DNA of 64,000 nucleotides from positions 8,144,266 through 8,208,265 of the forward strand of contig NC_051433.1 in the NCBI RefSeq assembly GCF_001649575.2. The letters are read 5' to 3'. The stretch is from Kryptolebias marmoratus (Eukaryota; Chordata; Actinopteri; Cyprinodontiformes; Rivulidae). The first letter of the stretch is position 1, and every line of letters starts with the position of its first letter. Both the position numbers and the translations under genes were made by a program. Of this stretch, positions 12,426 to 25,430 are shown one piece after another. Below the pieces are notes generated by a model. That model made no database searches. It had not been told where the DNA came from and worked only from the letters and a program-made list of their open reading frames with translations.

Positions 12426-14479
12426 CTGGAGAAGCAAAAAGAGAACAACGAGAAGATTATCTCACTTAACAAAAAAAGAAAAAAAAAAGCAACCCAAGTA
12501 AAATCTCAACGACAGGACTGAGATTTGAGCTGAACTCACTTGAAACTATTTTCCAAACTTATTTGAGTGTCTTTCACTTATCCACTAAGCAGGAATTGTT
12601 CACTTTCAGTTATTTATGAGGTTTTATAATTTCCACCAGGTCACAAAGCCTGCACACTGGCTGCCATGTTAAATCCTATCAGCTCATGGTGATGTACCAC
12701 ACATAATAACTGCACAAGAGTGGCTCATGCAGCGGCACTAATGGCACTAAGTTGTTGTATTTGGTAGCCGGGGTTCCTATGCACTGCTCTTCTCTACTTA
12801 CTCCATCTTTCTATACATTGCACAACCCACAATTAGAGTTTAGAAGGTTGCAAGCCTGCCAGCTTCTCCCTGCACTTCCACATGTGGGTTTCAACTGCAA
12901 AGCACAACTTCAAGAATTGTTTCAAAGGCCTTCAGTAGTTGGGAAGCTAATGATTCACAAAATATGTTTCCCGCCAGGGAAGGACATGGTTGCTCAGCGG
13001 GGCTGACACCAAGGACCACCGCCACAGCATGAGTACCTCACAGGATTCATTTCAGATCTCACTGCCTTTTTCACATTCTTCGTCATTATCTCTTTCCTCA
13101 CTTCCCTGTCAAATATGAGCACCTCACTTTCTCTGACTCTTTCTGTTATTCTCACATTAACATTGCTCTTCTCTTCTGTTCAACACTTTTCACTTGTTTC
13201 AGTCACCCGATTTGTAAAATAGCCCTTTATGTGAACGTTAACTGACAAAGCGAGGCACATCTTTTCCTCTCTAGGGTCAGTTTTTATTTCTTTATGCTGT
13301 CTGTTGATAAATTACACACTGCAAAAAAATAAGGTGGCAGCTGCTTTTTCATAAAGAGATTCAGACATAAATCAACATTTGGGAACAATTATGGTTGAGA
13401 CCTGCTTTATGGATTTGGTCAATACAGAATGTTAATAAGTTTTTAATGTCATTGACAAAGGGAGACAAACACCGGTCAGAAATGAAGAACAAATATTTTA
13501 TTTATGTTTTTCTTTGCCCCTTGCCTTTTATTTTTAACACTCATTTTGTCACCTCACTATATACTAAAAACACACAAAAAAGGCCACACACACATATAAC
13601 ATCACACATTACAAAAATACATTAACTGGCCAAAGCATCAGAATAAAGTGTCTGACTATATTTAACAGCAAAGTGAGAGAACAGCCCTGAGTCAAGTCTT
13701 ACTGGACCCAGCCCTTAACTTCTGATTAGTCATGTGATGCAGGCAAACACATAGCCAGTGCACAAATGAATTTGCAGAATGCAGCTTTTACGGTGGAATT
13801 ATATAAACACACGTCTGGGTCTAAATGCAGTGATTACCACAAGGTGAAACCCACACAGCGATGCATGCAAAAACTTGTCTAACTTACCATGAGAAATAGC
13901 AAAGAAAAGATCACGATGTAGACCAAACAAGACGCATTTTTAACAGACTGATGTTTTGTATTTGTTAACACAATGTTGATATAATGTAGGCCTCTTTTTA
14001 CCCTCCCAAGAGCAGACTACCCCACAAAACAAAGTTGCGATGTGGTGCTTTAAATTTCAGTGCTCATTATGATATATATAAAAAAAAAAATGAGTGGGCA
14101 GCAGTGACTATCTTGTCAAAATTAGTTGGATAATGATGACACAGCCTTATTAAAGATAATGCTGCAATTTTCTGGCAAGCAGTGGTTTAAAAAAAGTAAG
14201 GTAATGTTTTGTATTTTTAAATTTACTATTTAAACATAAAGTAATGCACGCAATACTTTATTAAAAATAAATCTGTTTTACTTTATGTGCTGAACTAGTA
14301 AGGCATTTCTTCTAAGCCTTGCAGAGGGAGATACTGTACACTAACTGCATCTTTCACAGGTGATTTTTTTTTTTAGCTTTGTTAGGTTCCTTGCCAGAAT
14401 CTCTGCTAAATGAATTCCTCACAGAATATATGCTTTAACCAGCAAAGGAGCCACAGTAAGTGAATGTTTGATATTTCTC

Positions 14480-14690
14480 CAGTGTGCCAGGCTAATCTAG
14501 CCTTGTGGCATGCAGCATTACAGGGCTAATAACAGCTGTCTGCGGCCTGGAGGGGACACAAGCAGGCCTGGCTGTGCTAACTGGCCCTGACAGAGTCATT
14601 AGGAGTGCTGGCACTCAGAACAGCAACAGCCAACCTCCTCACGTTTCCTCGCTGGCTCACAACAGTTTACAAGTGCAAGGGGCATTGTTC
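14480..14690. other. Candidate noncoding regulatory island
   Basis: A GC-richer block in AT-rich intron containing a CAGCTG E-box (14533-14538), homeodomain-type TAAT sites on both sides of it and several CAGGCCTGG-like segments. No good exon can be built from it. Possible intronic enhancer, from composition and motif density only. Confidence 0.18.
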
Positions 14691-15037
14691 ACTACACTTG
14701 TTCTCTGACACCTTTCTTTTGTTTTTAGTAGCTTTCACCCTTGTCACCTCCCTTTCACCTTTTGGCTTAGTTTCTGTAATATTTTGACCAAAGTAGCTAA
14801 TCCCAGCCGTTTGCATCATACTGAGTCGAAACTCTTGTTCTTTTCTTAGTTCTGCACACCCACAATCTAGTTAAGACCAAAATAGAGCAAAATGGTGAGT
14901 TCACTTGGTGCTTTCATTCTAAATAGGTGCCATGTAAAAATAAATATAGAGATTCATAAGTGATTGCAAATTTCAAACAAACTTTGGTGATCTTGACAGG
15001 AAGATGCAGCACTAGAGCTGAACTTTGTGTTACTTAC

Positions 15038-15058
15038 TGTATCTACATCTAGGTCTGT
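15038..15058 (-). CDS. Candidate 21-nt microexon
   Basis: The minus strand reads tgcctggggaagtccctcttcttctcag (shown here as tgcctggggaag then tccctcttcttctcag), then 21 nt, then gtaagtaac. The polypyrimidine tract and donor are both good. In phase 0 the segment encodes TDLDVDT. A TGC motif sits just upstream of the pyrimidine tract, which is known for neural microexons controlled by SRRM4. Length divisible by three suits a cassette microexon. Segments this short with matching splice sites also arise by chance in 40 kb, so support is weak without transcripts. Confidence 0.22.
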
Positions 15059-15839
15059 CTGAGAAGAAGAGGGACTTCCCCAGGCAGACAGTAAAAGCAA
15101 ACATTGTCCTACCACCCAGCAGGGCTGAGCCAATCATTGTAAGCAGAGCAGGCCAATGATAAACACAAAAAGGCCAATGAGATCCGTCTGGATGTGAAGC
15201 CACTAACAATAGAAGGAGGGATGTACATTCTTGTCCCACTCCAGCCATGTGACATTTTTTTTTATTTGTCTATAGAGACATATATGCACATTGGAGTTTA
15301 AGACTGGGCTGAAAAGAAAAGCCTATGCCTTATGTGAAAAATTGATTTAAACATGTAAACAAACAAAAAGAGTCCTTGATTGGATATTTTTGCATGCATT
15401 TGATTTAGATTTTTTACAGTTTTTGTTATGTATTTAAAAATTAAGTGGAGTTTAGTGTTTAGCGGCAATGTAACTAAATCATTTGTTCATTGCCTGCATT
15501 TATCATATGTTGAGCATTAATGCAAACAAGCACAAAAAAAGAAGGTGGGAAAAATAGGCTAACATGCTGTTATGAGGATTTTATTTCTCTTGATACCCAG
15601 GCTGTCAACCTCTATTTTTTAATAAACAATAATAATCTTAACAGCACATTTTCTACAAATCAGCAGCTTGCTAAAAGCACACAAGGCACTGCAATACGTT
15701 AGCTCATTAAATATCTGGATTGGCTTTCTTTCCTTTTTTTTATAGGCTGGGCGGTTACAGGGCACAGCTGTGGGGGTACAGTTACCTGCTGTAATGTTAG
15801 CTGTTGCATGTTATATTATTTACACAGACCTGGACTTAA

Positions 15840-15990
15840 TAGAACACATGTGCGTCTGAAACCGACATTCTTCCCAGATTAGCTGAAAGGCTGCACACAT
15901 CACACTCTGGCGATGAGAGGAATGCAGGGCCTCGACGGGCTTACGGGGGAAACACTATCACTCATCTCTGGTATACAGCGCTCCCCATGT
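15840..15990. other. Candidate noncoding regulatory island
   Basis: About 150 nt of GC-richer unique sequence (for example ggcctcgacgggcttacggg) containing four or more CpG, unusual for this intron. No splice-bounded open frame fits. It may be an enhancer or a small unmethylated island. Confidence 0.15.
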
Positions 15991-18286
15991 ATGCACACGA
16001 ACACACAATAAGTATTTATACTTTATGAGTTCTGTGCTTCACGTTGTAGGAATGTTTCACACTAAACAAGGTTGGCATGATGATGTCAGAAAATTACTGA
16101 TACGAAACCTTACATATAATCCAAACCGCCATAAATTCTTTGCACTGTTCTCTGTTTTTATCTGATATTCTACTAAACTCTGCTACACAAACATACGTCA
16201 GTCGATTTTCTAGCTGCAGTGGTCTAACAGTCAATAACAGACTATGAATCACTTTTTCAGTGGCTTAAAGATACTTATAGACACTTTAATCTGAGAGAAA
16301 CTGCTGCACACTGCATGTTGTGTTGTGATGAATCACTTTCCTTGATATATGTTTTGTGATGAATGTGATATAATTTAATATGACAAGAGATGATACATGA
16401 TATTCTAACATGCTTTGCATCGAGATTTTCACACTTTATATTACAAAACAACAACAAAAAAAATCCATAAAGATTTACAAGGTTGTGTAAGTACGTAAAT
16501 GCTGCTAGAATTTATTAGCAACTTCCTTTGATTTTTTTTTTAGACTCCTCACTTTTATGTATCTGACTGTTCTTTGCAGGGACTTGGGAGGGATTTACTC
16601 AAGTCTTTTGATGTTAATTTATCCACAGCATCTCTGCAAACATCTGTGAGTTTGAGCTTATAGACCTTGAAGTCATGAAAGTGCTGCTTCTATCGAAGTG
16701 ACAAAACATATTTAAACTATACTAGTCACTATGCTTTAACAAAAAGACATGCCTTCATAACTGGCTTAAGATCCTGGCATAGCAATATATATATATAAAA
16801 ATCATAAAAATGAAGAAACAACATTTCTAGCGCATTACATGTGTCTGATTGGAACTATTGTTTTCCATTTAGTCTTACAGACTTTACTGTCTCAAAGAAC
16901 TGCACTGCATGAGAAAAACACGTCTTTATGTGTGAAAGTGATGTCAGCTATGACCCACGCAGCTCCAGTATAACCAGAACATGACGCCAGGGGCTACCTG
17001 CCTCAGGCCACTTCAAAAACTCAAACTAGCCATCACACTGCTCAAAATATCCAACCGGAGCCAGGATTTGAGCTGTACATTTACAGGCAACTGCAGCTTT
17101 TTGGTCTTTAATAGTTTTGGTTGCCATCACATTTTTTAGTGACTGATTTTATACAAATCATTTCAGTTTACAATAAATTTTGACACAAGTTTGTCTTCAC
17201 GTTATATAATCCATCATCTCTTGTCCTCTTTTGTTTGCTTGTGTTTTTTGACCCTCTGTACTGACTCCACCCTTCCTCTTGTTGCTGTTTCTTGTGTTTA
17301 CATTTCTCCAATAGTTTCTGTTCCACTAGCCAGCACAGATCGCAGTTTACACAGGATCACAATACATCAGCAGGAGACACTGGAGATACTCCACACTTCC
17401 ATCTCTCTGTCAGCTTGTATATTCATCAGTCTTGCTCGGTGACTTTCCCCTCATTCTCAACACAGCTTGTGTGTGTTTTTTTTTAAACAAACAAGCCGTG
17501 TTAACCTACAAAACATGCTTTTATTATGGAACACTGAAAAAGTTTAAAGAAAAATACAGATTTTATCTGGAGACAAACTCATTTTTTTTTCAACATAGTT
17601 GTCACATAATGAAAAACTGATTGTTACCAGTTTGACTTACACAAAGAACTGAACGCATTGTCATTTGTTTATTATTTAAAACATTCACTGTGCTCAAAGG
17701 TTTTTAACTTTGTGGTCCTTCTCCAAAGTTTTCTACGTTTCTGATTCTTTTTCTCCCTCTGACTTGACTTTGTGTCGCCAGTCACAGATGACTGTAGCAG
17801 AAAGCCGAATCTGTATCTTGTGAACAACAATGCAGAGCTGGCTGCATGTGGAGGCATACAGGTGTGATAGGAAACTCAGCAGCCCTCCTCTTAAACTGCA
17901 CCAAAGCTTATACTGCACAGAGTCCACTGACCGGATTAGAGAGTGGATTAAACCCTGCATCTGTTCAAAATCTCCACACTGGAATATGGAATAAAAGTTG
18001 CAGATGATATCTTTTTTTTTTTTTCATTTTGAAGCTGAAGACATTTACTAATCTTCCAAATGCAAAACTGAAATTGGAAAGGTTTGAATTAAAATCAAAA
18101 GAAAACTATTCCTGACTAATCTGCATAGCAGTATAAAAAATGAACTGATGAGATGAACTAAAAGGACATTTTTAAACAGAACTGCCTTTGGCAAGGATAA
18201 TACACCTTAAACTAAGTCCTGATGATAGGAATGTGTTGGCTCTCTCTGCAGTCACCTTCTCTCTGCAGTCACGCAAAGACACATAC

Positions 18287-18304
18287 CTGCCCTTTGCATT
18301 ACAT
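18287..18304 (-). other. Candidate 18-nt microexon (strong splice sites, coding status unclear)
   Basis: On the minus strand the pyrimidine tract ccatcttctttgctttttg followed by tgtcag precedes 18 nt that end AGGGCAG|gtatgtgt. Both sites are among the strongest seen in the window, and a TGC lies in the tract. In phase 0 the second codon is TAA, so it could not serve as a coding exon after the phase-0 tox2 exon except as a stop-introducing exon; phases 1 and 2 are open. Chance occurrence is a serious alternative. Confidence 0.2.
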
Positions 18305-21300
18305 CTGACACAAAAAGCAAAGAAGATGGAGTGCATTAATAAGGCGCAGTCGGTGCCCTTGTTCTCTCTGATACAGTAAGCAGAAAATAAACTGTTCATT
18401 TTCTTTTATCTCTCTTTTTTTTCCTTTAATAGTCCTCAATTTTAGAGGCCTGTTTCCTGAAGACAAAAGAAATGGCGTAACAACAATACAATTTGGACTA
18501 ACAGCTGACAAGCAGAGGCAGCACCTCTTGTGTTCTGGAGTCTGTTGCAGGCAGAAAACAGATGGCTGAAAGAAGATTTAGCCATTACAAAAACAGAGGA
18601 TTTTGTATTCTCTTGTTTTCATGAGCTGTACACGCAAAGGTAAAGATGACTTTCATGCAGAGAGGAGGAAAGTCGAGCTGAACGATTCCCTTGAGTGGAG
18701 AAAATATCTGAGATTCAGTTAAGCTGGAGCATGTACAAACATGTATTTATACACACAATTAAACATTTTGAAAATCATTGATAAAAGTCAGGAAAGCTGA
18801 AATTATTGATTGATTTCATTATTTTATTGTTAAGGGGCAATTAATCCAAAGCAATGATTTATCTCAGCCCATAAGCATTGTGATGTGACTGAAATGACTC
18901 ATGAAAGCTTTTTTCTTCAAAACCAGCAGTCAAATTATCACCTATTCATTATGTACTGTTTGTTTTAAAATATCCATCACCTTCAGCCTGTTAAATATCA
19001 CAGTTGACGATTTTTGTTTCTGTTTATTTGTTTATTTTTAATTTGTCAGCATGCAAAATTAGAAAATGTTGCATTTGCTTTATTATTTATTGTCCTGAAA
19101 CACTAAGCACATTTTTACATTGCTAATATAACATTAATTACATTTGGGACAAAATAACTGAAAAAGTCAAAGAAATGGTTACTTGATTAGGTTGACAGTT
19201 AACAAAGAGTAGGGGCTTGAAGTAATGTTTGAAACAGAAATAGATTTGAAGCATTTATCATGACAAAAAAAAAAACAAGCTCGTCCTTATGAAATACAAC
19301 TATCACAAAAACTGTAGTAATTTTTTTATATATTTGCAACTTCTTAAAAGACACTGCCAACTGTACAAGATCTACACTTCAGATTCTGCAAGTGTCTTTG
19401 TCAGGCAGTCCCATAAAGTAAGTTCCCTTGAGAAAGACATTTAGAAATTCAGCTACACTGTGAGAAAGAAATAGTGCAAGAGATGGGAATGGAGGATAGG
19501 AAAAGACCCTGCTGCAAAGGCAGCACAGAAAGTGGCCAGAGAAGAAATAAAGACAGAGATAAAAGTAAAAGAGCTGATATGCTGACTACAGGCAGCTGAT
19601 TTGGTTTCAGAGAGCATTGTTACGGTGCTTTGAATTAATGCCTCCCAAAGAGTCCGATTGTAATTCTTGGGTTGTGCTGACAGAATATTTGACAGCCCAG
19701 GGTGAGCTGCTGATCTCAGCCGAATCCTCAGTTCTCAGTCTGCGCATGTGTGCATGCTTCAGACCCAACACATTAACCACACCTATGATACACATGTTCA
19801 AAACAGAAAATAAGCTAACACGGAAATCAAATCATAAACAATCATTAACCAAGCACCAACACACAAACTACTCTTGTAGTCGGGTAGATTAAGCACATTC
19901 ACTTAATCAAGATGGAAAAGTTTGACCAACAGTTTTCTTTCTGTCTTCTTTTCCCTACAGGGAACATGTTGTCCCTCTGGACTGCTGAATACATAGAAGT
20001 CTCAGACAAGAACAATGCTTCATTACAGGCATGGATAGAAATAGAGGTACTCCATCAAAATAAACCCACTGCATTGTGTTTATTCATGTAGACAGCAAAA
20101 CATCAAGGGAAACTCAGATTTAAGGATGCACATGCAGATTCTGCCTCTGCTGTAATGCATTGACTGGAGTCATCATGTTAACCCTCAAAATACCTGAACC
20201 TTTACATGAAATGTTTTTTTTTCTTTTAATGTTTTTGTTGCTTGTAAAAAAAAAAAAACATGTGGTGCTTTATAAATGCTGTGAAGATGTTTGTAATTTT
20301 ATTAGCAAAACAAATAACGGCCCTTTCTGCACTGCCCATTGGTGGCACTGTTGCACCTTTCTCTTGCCATCCTTGAAGAATGTGGGTATCAGAGGTTCAG
20401 ACGCAAATCAATGCCTGTGTGTGAGTCTGCATGACTGTATGTGTACGTATGTAGGACAGCTAACAATGTGCAACATGCAGCTCTAACTACAACCACATTG
20501 TTGTCATTTATCTCACTCTGCTGGAGAACATTCACTGATAACAACAGAAGCAACAATGTCTTTTATTCTGCAGCCAACTAAAAAAACTTCAGCTCATTTG
20601 AACAAACAATATTAAGTTTTAATAAGCTTGAGTGTATACGTGAGTATGAAAAAATTGCAATGTGTTGTAAAACTGGAATAAACTGCTTGTGACATGCTAT
20701 CGTCTTGCATGGACATAGTCACCTCTGTCATCAGATTTATTCTTTGTATTGTATCAGGATGAAATAAGCTTTGTGCTCATTGGTAAGTTATGCTCTTAAA
20801 AAAACATATAAACACATCTGCTTGTCTGCAAAGCAAATTTGCTCTGGTCTTTGATCATTATTGAAATGAGCTAAATGTCCCTGTAGGTGTTCGAAGCCAA
20901 TCCATCCCTGATGTGTCTTTGTGCTGCAAAGTGAGGTAGTTACAAAGCCATAACAGTTGACATGTAAAAAGGTAAGCCGGCTTTTCAGCTCAGTAATGTG
21001 ATGACGTGATGGCATAAGCTCTATACGACCAAACAGATTTATTACAAAGGGAAGCTCGATGATGAGACACAGCAACTTTGCATTTAGTTTAAAAAAGTAG
21101 TTCACCACAAAGAGGATCACTAAATTGAGTTAATTCATCATGCTTTAAAAAAGGATATGAGGGAGACGTCCGTCACACATTTAATGTGTTTCACTCCACG
21201 TCAACGCAGCTGAGTGGAACTCCACCCCTCTTTTGGTTCCAGAATGCTTGCTTCATTTCTGAAAGCTCACATCTGTGCGGGCGGCTCCATCCTCAATTTG

Positions 21301-21900
21301 TGAATAGTCAGAGTGGCATAAAAATGGACTGGTCTTTGCAGCCATTTCGGGGAACTGTTTTGTGAAAGTGCCTTGTGCGTGTTGATCAGCACAGTTTTGA
21401 AATCTCACTTGCAGTGCTGGAAAGTCCCACAGACACTATTTAAAATTTGCAAGCAGATGAAACTTTGTCCTAAATGTGCCTGTTAAACTTTAAATGTTTA
21501 GATTAATATAAAACTTATGAAAAAAGGGACAGGAATAAAAATAGGCATAAAATGTGTTTCTGTGCCTGTGGGCAGTATACTGACATGCAAATCAACAAGT
21601 GATTCAGATCAGATTACATTAAAGATCGTTGGCACACTGATTTGAATTTAAGTAACTGTTTCTTCAAAATACTAACAATTTTAAACATGTGGTCAATGTG
21701 CTGTCTAAAGAACTTCCCTAAGAATATCAGCATTGACACTGAATTATTTTAAATACATGTAGCTATAATTAGTTATTTTATGCCTAAAAGAAAGCTCGTG
21801 TAACACTGGGATTGTGTGCAGCGGAGCAGGCAGTACTTAAAACCCCACATCCCTACTGTGTAGACTCTGATACAAACAATACAACATGGCAGAGTATTAT

Positions 21901-21933
21901 AGTACTAGACCAAGTGGAACTTGGTCTAGTACT
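21901..21933. repeat. Perfect 14-bp inverted repeat with 5-nt loop
   Basis: AGTACTAGACCAAG at 21901-21914 is followed by TGGAA and then CTTGGTCTAGTACT at 21920-21933, a perfect inverted repeat. It is isolated in unique sequence, with no pyrimidine run that would suggest a terminator. It could form a cruciform or an RNA hairpin. Confidence 0.9.
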
Positions 21934-22969
21934 GTAATATATGTTGATGATTTACAAACATGCCATCAGTGTTTTTTTCTTTGGTTGGAGAACAGTCTTT
22001 TCTTAAAAAAACAAACAAAAAAAACCTATATCGGTTGTCCCTTGTGATCAAATCTTTGCTACGATAGTGAGTTAAACATAAAAAAGAATTAATTTTATCC
22101 TCTCCTTCGTCTCTTATTTAACAACGGTTTAAGGCTTGAAACTTGAAAGCATTTGGATCTATAAATTTAAACTACACTGCTCTGCAAAGGAAGAAAAAGA
22201 AATTATGAGATCCACCAAATGAACTGCTCCCAACTTTACTCAGTAAAGAGAGAATTATTCAGAATTATTATAATCAATAATCATCTGGATGAGTTTCCTG
22301 GTAAAAATGGTAATTATCTAAGTGAATCTATTAAATGTAACAAATGGCCGCTGCTCTGTGATTTTATCACTGTATATCTCAATTCTTAATTGCAGCACAA
22401 GTTCCTGTTTCACAGTTCTATGTAGTTCCTTTATCTGAACTAGGCCTCAAACGCTTGATACTGAACATGACACTTAAATAAAACTCAGAACTTGACTTTG
22501 GCCAGCAGAGGAAATTCCTAAAATATACCAAGCAGTGAAAATGATTCAGATTTTGATTTTAGATACTGTATATATGACTTGCTACAAAGCACAAGACACG
22601 TGTGATGACATACTTGGCAATGAGTCATCTCAAATGCAGATATTTATAGGTTATATTAAGTACCCTTCTTATCTCCCCCTGTGAAACAGTCACTCTGTTA
22701 CATTTAAAAAACTGCTCACCTCAATGTAAAAAAAAAAAACTTTTTGCAGGATTAATTGGTTTTTGTTTACTTTTTTATTATCTTAAGTTTAGATGATCTC
22801 ATAGTTACAACAGAAACACATTTGAGTCATTTAAAAAAGTCACCAAAGTGAGAACTCATATAAAATTAAATGGATAAAAAGGAAAAAACATGAGGAAGAA
22901 ATAGAGGTAGGCTTACAGTCAACCAAAGAGTAAAATTGAAATGCAGGTGTTGATTTTCCAGCTGCTTCA

Positions 22970-23240
22970 TAGACCTCCTCCTTTCCTTTGCCTTCCTTCA
23001 GCTGTCCATTTAAAGCTGCTCTCCACCTTCCTGTCTCTCTATGTCTTTACATATTTCTCTCCATCTTGAGTGCTGAGCCTCACCCTAATTAGAAATTCCC
23101 CCTCCGACCAACTGAAATTGAATTGCCCATCATTTGCATAATGATAGCTCACCGGGCTGACGGCCGATTTACCATAAGATGAAATGTAGCAATCACTTAA
23201 GAGAGTGACCATGAGGGAGAGTGGGTAAGGGTGTGCAAAA
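22970..23240. promoter_or_regulatory. Candidate intronic enhancer with octamer site
   Basis: The block contains a perfect octamer ATTTGCAT (23132-23139) lying inside a small inverted repeat ATCATT-TGCAT-AATGAT (23129-23145), with nearby TAATTAG, TGAATTG and a GC-rich gctcaccgggctgacggccg. The octamer is the binding site of POU factors. Density of developmental-type motifs in non-repetitive sequence suggests an enhancer, but no conservation can be assessed here. Confidence 0.25.
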
Positions 23241-25089
23241 GGGAGAAAAAGAGAAAAGTGAGAATTTGAGGGTGAAATGGGATCGCAAAGATAGAACGTG
23301 ATAAAGAAAAGCAGACAGAAAGAGAGACTGAAATCGGACAGGTATTTAGGTTATTGTCTCATCCAGTAATAATGCTGGAGGGAAGGTTGTGTCCTCAATA
23401 TGAAACAACAAGGACAAAAAAGGACACCATAATAGTGTTTAGATTCTCAATGCAAACTCTTGAGTCTTTAAACTCTAATTATTACAGACCATATGCTGCA
23501 TTGAGCTAATATTCTGTCAGAGTGCTGCAGATATGATGTGCAATAAAAATCCTAAAACAATGGTTTAGATTATTTGAAGTATGTTTTATGATCAATTAAC
23601 ATCTTACATATTTTAGATAGAGGCAACCAGCTGTAAACCATCCTGTGCAGTTTGTAGCACTTTCTGCCAAAATTTTATATACAACTGTGTAATGCAAACC
23701 TGATGGTGGTGTAAATGCTTATAAGTAGCTTTTGTATGTATGTTTGTGATTAATGTTTTTCCAAGCTGTGGTCCTTTTACCTGGTCTTAGCAGATAAAAT
23801 ATCATTGTTCATAATTTTTCCACAGATACTTAATTAAAAGGTTTAAACTTTTGTTTTAAACATATTATGCTATTGATTGGGCCAAGCTGACTTCATCAGG
23901 TAGATTAATTGATCAGTCAGCTGATTAACTAGGCACACTTTTTAATTTGCTTGTTTTTTGTTTTGTTTTCTTTTTGTTGTTTCTTTACATGGGTCATAAC
24001 TGAGCAAATGACCTGTAATGACTGTTATATTTATGGGCTAAAACCAAAAAAAAAAAAATCAACTTCAAAGCTCAGTCATTGGCTGCCCTAATTTCTAAAA
24101 ATTGGCTTTGCCATCACCCACTGGCAAACCTAAATCAGTCAACTTTTAATTAAAAGATGCATGTTTTAACTCAAAGTACAAAAATAAAAAAATAAAACAA
24201 AACTGAATCATTAAGTTGCACACTATTCTTAGCTTCTTGAGTACACAGTGGGTTTAGCGAGTATTCACGTTTTTCTTCCAGTAGTACGCCTTCAGAAACT
24301 CTTGTGCACAGTTTATAGGAAAGGCTCATATCATCAGCTGCATACGTGACAATGAACGCCCCTTCAGATGAAACCAGTGTCTCAGCGTGTAGAAGTTACT
24401 GTAATCAATGATATGATAATCATCTTGTTGTCTCCCCTCCTCCGGGCCATCAATCTCTGATTCCACTTTAGGCCTGATTTGTAAAAACTCCTGATACATC
24501 TTATGTCAACAATGTCACGTAACTACAGGCAAATCAAATAAAGCAACATGATCAATGTAGTGAAGTGGCAGTGAAGAAGCAGAAGATGAAGCTAATCCAT
24601 GCAATGCCACTGAGGATCCTTTTTATAAAATTTGCTTATTCATGTGAGAGAGTGGGCCGAGGAGAGTAGTGTAGAGGTCAAATTTGTTACAAATAGTTCA
24701 AGTGATCAGGTTGGAAGCTCTGCCCTGAGTCTGATAAGGCCACTGTTTATTGTCTAACTTCCACTCTCTAACCTGGGGAACCTCACACACACACAAGCAC
24801 GGTACTTTCCACTACTTAGCCATTACCTCAGCATGTGAGTGTGCATGAATGCATATGTGCACAACTGTTGTTTTCATCTTGACCTAATTAAAAATGTCCT
24901 GCCTGAATAACTGACATGTCATCAGAAAAAGTGCACATGCTCAGACACCCAGCTGTGCAGACATCACTCAGTGCTCCAATCATTTATTCAATTCTTCAAT
25001 CTCCTCTTCCTCTGTCCATCTCTGTATAAGTGATCAGTGATCACATGTTGCATGCTGAAGTCGGTTGCCCAGACAGGACAGAGTTAAGT

Positions 25090-25430
25090 CTCTTATCTCT
25101 CCTCCCCAGAAGAAATTCCTACTAGAGGCCTCGCTCTGCTGGTTTCCTGCCTTCTTGCCCAATGCCCTATTTTTACTCATCGGGGCTCTAGTATACTAGG
25201 GGCAGCTTTTTCCTTGTCACTAACATATTTCCTGCCATTCTCACTCTGACATTTCGCCCCTCTGCACGCTTCACTCAGATCGTTCCCCCTCTTTATGGGT
25301 CATAACCTTTCAGTCGGGCTGTTCATATTCAAATTTACCTTTCGACACCGGAGCTGCTGTGAGCTCAGACATCACTCTGGCTGACCCTTTTTTTTTTCTC
25401 GTGGTGTTCACTGGTCTTTAACATCAGCTT
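25090..25430. other. Candidate noncoding regulatory island
   Basis: A pyrimidine-rich, GC-richer block on the plus strand with no repeats and no usable exon. The only splice-bounded segment (minus, 18 nt ending TCGAAAG|gtaaat) lacks a pyrimidine tract at its acceptor. Listed because its composition differs from the flanks. Confidence 0.12.

Noticed and set aside
25345..25362. Minus-strand 18-nt microexon-like segment ending TCGAAAG|gtaaat
   Set aside because: The acceptor has no pyrimidine tract and the donor is weak.
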